Assembly: GCA_937959265.1 (NCBI GenBank) | Contig: CALGMA010000016.1 | Coordinates: 28,176 to 92,175 of the forward strand | Source: an uncultured Anaerolineae bacterium | Lineage (GTDB): Bacteria; Chloroflexota; Anaerolineae; J036; Brachytrichaceae | Length of the DNA: 64,000 nt | Direction of reading: 5' to 3' | Shown here: positions 59,508-64,000 of the stretch, one piece after another | How positions within the stretch are numbered: position 1 is the first letter of the stretch | Layout: each line of letters opens with the position of its first letter | Program-made: the position numbers and the translations under genes | The notes under the pieces: model-generated | What the model was told of the DNA's origin: nothing | Seen by the model: the letters and a program-made list of their open reading frames with translations, nothing else | Databases searched by the model: none

Positions 59508-62500
59508 ATGTTGCGGTTCGTGTCGGTGCGCCTTCGCTCGCAAGCAGGTTTGAATCTTGTGCTGAGCGCCGCCCTGGCGCTGACGTCGCTCTCGTTCACC
59601 CCCCCCACGCCGCTGCCATCTGCAGCCGTGCCTACCGAGTCTGCCGGTGAGCCGGCCCGGCCGGTGAGCGACGACCCGCTCGGCGCAGTCATCGTGCCCG
59701 GCCACCCTGACTTCGACCGCCTGTTCGACCCGGCTGGTCAACCACCGGCCAACCTTACCCTCCAGCGCCTGCCCGGATTGATTTCGGCTAGCTCGGTCGA
59801 GCCAACCGGCGACCCGGGCCGCTTGGCCGCCGAACCTCCCTTCGCCGCGGAAACCGTCCCGCTGCCTGAGCTGCTGCCGCCGGAGGGTGTGTTGCGCGCC
59901 CATGTCGCCTTCGACCCGGCCCATGCCCTGGCCGGCGAGACCTTGGCCGCGACGCTGGTGCTGCGCGCGCGCCAGCCGCTTGAAGGTCTGAGTGTGCGCC
60001 TGACCCTGCCCGAGGGGCTGGACTACCTGCCCGACAGCGCCCAGGGAGCGAGCTATGACCCCGCCACGCGCACACTGAGCTGGGCGAAGGCCGGCGTGGA
60101 TCGGACCGGCCTGGCCGAGTTCCCCTTCCAGGTGCAGGCGAGCGCGGTCAAAGCCGGCGCGCCTGGACGCGACGAAGACAGCGTAACGCTCAAGGTCATC
60201 CCTGAAGTGCAGCTCGGCGAGGCCGGCGACCTGCACGTCGAGGCGCTGGCGCAGGCAGTGGTGATCGGCGCCGCGCCGGCCGAGGCTGTGTTGTCCGCCG
60301 AGGGCGGGACGCTTGTGCTGCCCGGCGGACGGGTGACGCTCGTCTTCGCCCCCGGCGCGCTGGCGTCACGCGTGGCGCTGCGCGGCAGCGTCTTCCTGGA
60401 ACGCGCCGGGCCCGGCGGGTTGCCTGCGCTAACCTTACGGGTCGAGCCGGACCTGGTGTTCGCCGCGCCGGTGACGGCGACGATTGACCTGCGCGGTCTG
60501 CTGAGCGAGGCGCTACTGGCCGCAGGCGTTGAGCCGGTGCTGGCCTACCAGCGGGTGAGCACGCGCACCGAGGAGGTCAAGCTCGCCAACGGCAGCGCCA
60601 AAACCGTCGAGGTGCGCCAGGTCGTCTACGAACCCGTGCCGGCGCGCTACGACGCGGTGCAGGGCGTGCTGACGACGTCGTTGAGTCACTTCTCGTCTTA
60701 CACGGTGATCTTCCAGGTGCCGGCCGGGCGGCCGGAGCCGTGGAAGTTCGCCCCGAACATGGGCGGGGTGAACCCGTTCCGCGGGTCGGCCACCTACGCC
60801 CAGGGCATCGAGCTACCGGAGATGCCCGACGGCGTGCAACCCGACCTGGCCATCGCCTACGCTAGCGCTGGCGCGGAAGGCGGCGGCCCGGGTGACGACT
60901 ACCGCATGGGCGCAGGCTGGAGCCTGGACGTACCGCACGTGCGCCGGGCGGTGAAGCTGGAGAAGCGCCAGTACACTACCTGGTCGCCGCAATGGGGCAC
61001 GCTGTTCCAACAATACTATGAGCTGATCACCAATGAGCAATACAAGCTCAGCCTGGGCGGCGTGGAATACAACCTGATCTACAAGGGCAGCGCCAACGGG
61101 GCAGACGAATTCGTGACGCAGAACTACGCGCCGGTGCGGGTATATCGCTGCACGTTCGGGACGTCGTGCAACGGGACGGCGTTGCCGTTCGGGAGATTCA
61201 GCGATTTCGGCGCGCCGGCGCCGCATTACTGGCAGGTGTGGACGGCGGACGGGACGCGCTACGCCTTCGGGACGGACGCTGCCAGCACCAAGGTCTTCCG
61301 CAAACGCAACGGCAACCTGATCGCCTACCAGAGCTGGTATCTGCGCTACGTGTATTCGCCGCGGCGCGACGACCCGGCCGTCGTAGGCGGCTGGTCGGCC
61401 GAATGGGTCTACGGCGAAGAGCCGATGAGCGGCGACGATGGCATGGTGGACGGGCAGGGATCGTGGCAGATGGGGGCAGACTGGGAGACCAACACTCGGC
61501 TGAGCTACATCCGCTACGGCAACCGGCACAGCAGCCCGCCACGGGCGTATGTGGTGAAGTTCCAATACACCGGTTCACCGGCACGACTGGCCGCGATCTG
61601 GACCTGTCGCTACGTCGCCGGCGCCCCGGACAATTGCCCGCAGGACGCCTGGCGCCTGCGGCGCTACGAGCTGGGCTATGCCGGCCCGGCGTGGAACACC
61701 CGCGTGGTGCGCATCACCCCGCAGGCGTGGGACACCGGCATCAACAGCTGGCGTCAGTTGCCGAACACCACCTTCGAATACCAGAACGACAACGATACAC
61801 TGGTGCGGGCGATCAGCAACGGCTATGGCGGTCGGGTGGAGTTCAGCTATTGGCAGGGCTACCGCAACGACCGGACGTATTTCCATGTCAACCAGCGTAC
61901 GCTGCGCGATGGGCTGGGCGGGGTGACCGTCGAGACCTACGAGTTCTCCAACCCGTGCTGGAACGACGCGGGCAGCCCGTGCCACCTGGGGCATGACGAC
62001 GTGTATCCGGAGTCGCGCGGTGGGCTGATGGGCTACGGCACGCTGGTCAAGCGGGTAAGCCCGCAGGGCGGCAGCCCGCTGAGCGTGGTGCGCACCGACA
62101 CGCACACCGACCGGCGCTGGCTGGGGCAGGTGTATGACACGCGCCACTACACCGCCGACGGCGAGACGGTGCTGCGCGCCAGCCGGGTGTGGTATAGCGT
62201 GAACGAGCCGGCGCCGGGCCAGCCAGCAGGCACCTGGCTAAGCTGGGCGGCGGTGATGGACGAATTCCCCTTCGGCGACCTGAGCTACGTTGCCGGCAAC
62301 GTGCCGCCGGGTGGGGCGCTGATGACGCGCGTCGAGCGGCGGGTGGACGGCCTGGGAAATCCCACGGCCGAGTTTCAGCGCGGCTTTTGGCATCGCAGCG
62401 GCGACGAGCTGAGCACGCACCGGGGTTACACCCACAACTGGACAGCGTGGATCGTCGGGCGGGTGGCCTGGGAGAACCGCTTCGACGGCATCTACGAGAA

Positions 62501-64000
62501 CGCCGACATCCCGCAATTGCGCATTCAGACGCGGGTGTATTACGACGGCAACCCAGACTACTCCACCGCGCCGGTGCGCGGGCTGGTGACGCGGGTGGAA
62601 CGCGGGCGGCAGGGCCAGTTCTGGGTGATCGAGAACTACAGCTACGACGGGCAAGGCAACCTGACGGCGATTACCGACCCGCGCGGCTACACCAGCACGG
62701 CCGGCTACGACCCGGTGACGTTGAAGGTGCTGTGGATACGCAACCCGCTGAGCCACACCACCACCTATGCCTACTTCGGGGTGCACGACGTGGCGCGGCC
62801 GGCGGGGCAGCCGTGGGGCGTGCTGGCCTCGGTCACCGACCCGAACCTGGTGCAGGAGCGCTACTGGTATGACGTGTGGGGACGAGTGAGCGCGGTGGTG
62901 CGTCCCGGCGACAGCGACGGCTTCCCGACCGTGAGCTACACTTACAGCGATGCCAACCAGGCGGCGATCAGCCCGCCGCTCAAGGTGGAGACCTGGCAGC
63001 GCGAGGTGGCCGGCTGCGGTGGGTGCGTGCACCCGACGTTTACGTTCTACGATGGGCTGGGCCGGCTGGTGCAGACGCGCAGCGAGACGGTCAACGGGGC
63101 GCGGCAGCAGGTGGTGAACGTGACCTACGATGCGCTGGGCCGCGAGGTGCGCCGCTTCGCGCCGGCGCTGGAGGACTTCAGTTGGGTGTTCAGCCGGCCA
63201 GGCGGCTGGGACGGGCGGCCGCACACGCTGACCGAGTATGACCCGCTGGGGCAAGTGACACGGGTGGTGGGGCCAGACGGGGCAGCGACGCGCACGCTGT
63301 ATGGTCAGCTCAACGGCGTCGAGGCGCGCCGACAGGGGGTGGACGCGCTGGGGCGAACCAAAGTGTGGGTAAGCGACGGGCTGGGACGCCTGGTGCGGGT
63401 GGAGGAATATACCGGCAACTTCGACGCTGGGACGCACGCGCTGTATGCCCAGACGCACTACGCGTATGGTTGGCTGGGGCAATTGACCCAGGTGACCGAC
63501 GCGCTGGGCTACGTCACCACCATCGGCTACGACGCGCTGGGGCGCAAGACCAGCATGAGCGACCCGAACATGGGGAGTTGGAGCTACGCCTATGACGCCA
63601 ACGGCAATCTGATCAGCCAGACCGATGCCAAAGGCCAAACGCTGACGTTCGACTACGACGCGCTGAATCGCAAGCTGCGCAAAAAGCTGAATGGCGCGCA
63701 AGTGGCGTCGTGGCGGTATGACGACTACTGGTATGGGGCAGGGAACTATGCCATCGGCCGGCTGACGGAGACTGCGACTTGGGTGAACGGGGCGTGGGAG
63801 GCCAGCCGAGTGATCAGCTATGACGCGCGCGGGCGGGTCGTGGGCGAATGGTTGGGTTACAGCGTCAGCGCGGGGATGTCGTTCGCCTACGACTCGGCGG
63901 ATCGGCTGATGCAGCTTACGTATCCGGACGGCGAAGTGGTGACGGTGGGCTACGACGACGCCATGCGCCCGCGCAGCCTGGGCGGCGCGAGCATCTACGT
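59508..64000 (+). CDS. Secreted RHS/YD-repeat protein (C-terminal part beyond window)
   Basis: The frame is open from ATG 59508 to the right edge (1497 complete codons), so the 3' end is missing. A signal-like start (VLSAALALTSLSF) is followed by a Pro-rich stretch, a DUF11/CARDB-like beta domain (~150-230, GASYDPATRTLSW), a ZU5-like segment (~275-350, VTLVFAPGALASRV), and a SpvB/TcB-like region (PDLAIAYASAG, YRMGAGWSLDVPHVRR). From ~1050 YD repeats appear (YDGLGRLV, YDALGREV, YDALGRKT, YDANGNLI, YDSADRLM). RHS proteins build a hollow shell around a C-terminal toxin or effector that is cut free; that tail lies outside the window. The strong ribosome site supports the start. Confidence 0.9.
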   Translation, partial: MLRFVSVRLRSQAGLNLVLSAALALTSLSFTPPTPLPSAAVPTESAGEPARPVSDDPLGAVIVPGHPDFDRLFDPAGQPPANLTLQRLPGLISASSVEPTGDPGRLAAEPPFAAETVPLPELLPPEGVLRAHVAFDPAHALAGETLAATLVLRARQPLEGLSVRLTLPEGLDYLPDSAQGASYDPATRTLSWAKAGVDRTGLAEFPFQVQASAVKAGAPGRDEDSVTLKVIPEVQLGEAGDLHVEALAQAVVIGAAPAEAVLSAEGGTLVLPGGRVTLVFAPGALASRVALRGSVFLERAGPGGLPALTLRVEPDLVFAAPVTATIDLRGLLSEALLAAGVEPVLAYQRVSTRTEEVKLANGSAKTVEVRQVVYEPVPARYDAVQGVLTTSLSHFSSYTVIFQVPAGRPEPWKFAPNMGGVNPFRGSATYAQGIELPEMPDGVQPDLAIAYASAGAEGGGPGDDYRMGAGWSLDVPHVRRAVKLEKRQYTTWSPQWGTLFQQYYELITNEQYKLSLGGVEYNLIYKGSANGADEFVTQNYAPVRVYRCTFGTSCNGTALPFGRFSDFGAPAPHYWQVWTADGTRYAFGTDAASTKVFRKRNGNLIAYQSWYLRYVYSPRRDDPAVVGGWSAEWVYGEEPMSGDDGMVDGQGSWQMGADWETNTRLSYIRYGNRHSSPPRAYVVKFQYTGSPARLAAIWTCRYVAGAPDNCPQDAWRLRRYELGYAGPAWNTRVVRITPQAWDTGINSWRQLPNTTFEYQNDNDTLVRAISNGYGGRVEFSYWQGYRNDRTYFHVNQRTLRDGLGGVTVETYEFSNPCWNDAGSPCHLGHDDVYPESRGGLMGYGTLVKRVSPQGGSPLSVVRTDTHTDRRWLGQVYDTRHYTADGETVLRASRVWYSVNEPAPGQPAGTWLSWAAVMDEFPFGDLSYVAGNVPPGGALMTRVERRVDGLGNPTAEFQRGFWHRSGDELSTHRGYTHNWTAWIVGRVAWENRFDGIYENADIPQLRIQTRVYYDGNPDYSTAPVRGLVTRVERGRQGQFWVIENYSYDGQGNLTAITDPRGYTSTAGYDPVTLKVLWIRNPLSHTTTYAYFGVHDVARPAGQPWGVLASVTDPNLVQERYWYDVWGRVSAVVRPGDSDGFPTVSYTYSDANQAAISPPLKVETWQREVAGCGGCVHPTFTFYDGLGRLVQTRSETVNGARQQVVNVTYDALGREVRRFAPALEDFSWVFSRPGGWDGRPHTLTEYDPLGQVTRVVGPDGAATRTLYGQLNGVEARRQGVDALGRTKVWVSDGLGRLVRVEEYTGNFDAGTHALYAQTHYAYGWLGQLTQVTDALGYVTTIGYDALGRKTSMSDPNMGSWSYAYDANGNLISQTDAKGQTLTFDYDALNRKLRKKLNGAQVASWRYDDYWYGAGNYAIGRLTETATWVNGAWEASRVISYDARGRVVGEWLGYSVSAGMSFAYDSADRLMQLTYPDGEVVTVGYDDAMRPRSLGGASIY

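Noticed and set aside
62238..63701. 487-codon open frame antisense to the RHS gene
   Set aside because: The plus strand encodes clear YD repeats throughout; the antisense frame is Arg/His/Ala-rich with no domain.

Overview
The window is 64 kb of high-GC bacterial DNA, densely coding on both strands, with no gap between genes longer than about 230 bases. No rRNA, tRNA, insertion sequence, CRISPR array or phage gene was seen. The style suggests a member of the Chloroflexota, probably Anaerolineae-like: many large polytopic GT-C sugar transferases with soluble C-terminal tails, a lipoprotein with a Pro/Thr ('TPTP') stalk and a PA14 domain, an Asp-box propeller, and several starts with a -10 hexamer so close that the mRNA may be leaderless. 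This assignment is inference; no marker gene is present.

Layout. 1-7.5 kb (minus strand): a B12-binding radical SAM enzyme cut by the left edge, two GT2 glycosyltransferases, a GT-C transferase, a hexapeptide acyltransferase and dihydroorotate dehydrogenase (pyrD). 7.6-9.7 kb: a glycine-zipper DUF1269-type protein, then pyrE and pyrF, so the last three steps of UMP synthesis lie close together. 9.7-36.8 kb: twelve large polytopic GT-C/YfhO-like membrane proteins, mostly in divergent and convergent pairs. Ten of them end in the same type of beta-sandwich tail, in one, two or three copies. 33.8-39.6 kb: succinate dehydrogenase sdhC-sdhD-[GT-C gene]-sdhA-sdhB; one of the GT-C genes sits inside this operon, and a structured leader precedes sdhA. 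39.7-44.9 kb: CBS protein, ArfB-like ribosome-rescue hydrolase, an isocitrate/homoisocitrate dehydrogenase family enzyme, a DUF58-vWA pair and a GIY-YIG protein. 44.9-47.7 kb: 3-hydroxybutyrate dehydrogenase and acetoacetyl-CoA synthetase, together a route from 3-hydroxybutyrate to acetoacetyl-CoA. 47.8-50 kb: a nicotinamidase-like hydrolase and MgtE. 49.9-56 kb (minus): a GT-A-like protein coupled to a SAF-domain oxidoreductase, a secreted alpha/beta hydrolase, a papain-like protein and a PA14 lipoprotein. 56.2-59.3 kb (plus): Asp-box propeller, NAD-dependent epimerase/dehydrogenase and an enolase-superfamily dehydratase, which looks like a sugar-acid pathway. 59.5 kb to the end: the first ~1,500 residues of a secreted RHS/YD-repeat protein cut by the right edge.

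Most striking observations: (1) the clustered GT-C family with a shared tail domain; (2) two intergenic 15-bp hairpins with the same plan and compensatory base changes; (3) a recurring -10-like element followed by CGC, 5-12 nt before start codons, including back-to-back divergent pairs; (4) a degenerate 7-nt tandem repeat inside a GT-C gene that adds about 28 residues in frame; (5) the succinate dehydrogenase operon interrupted by a GT-C gene.
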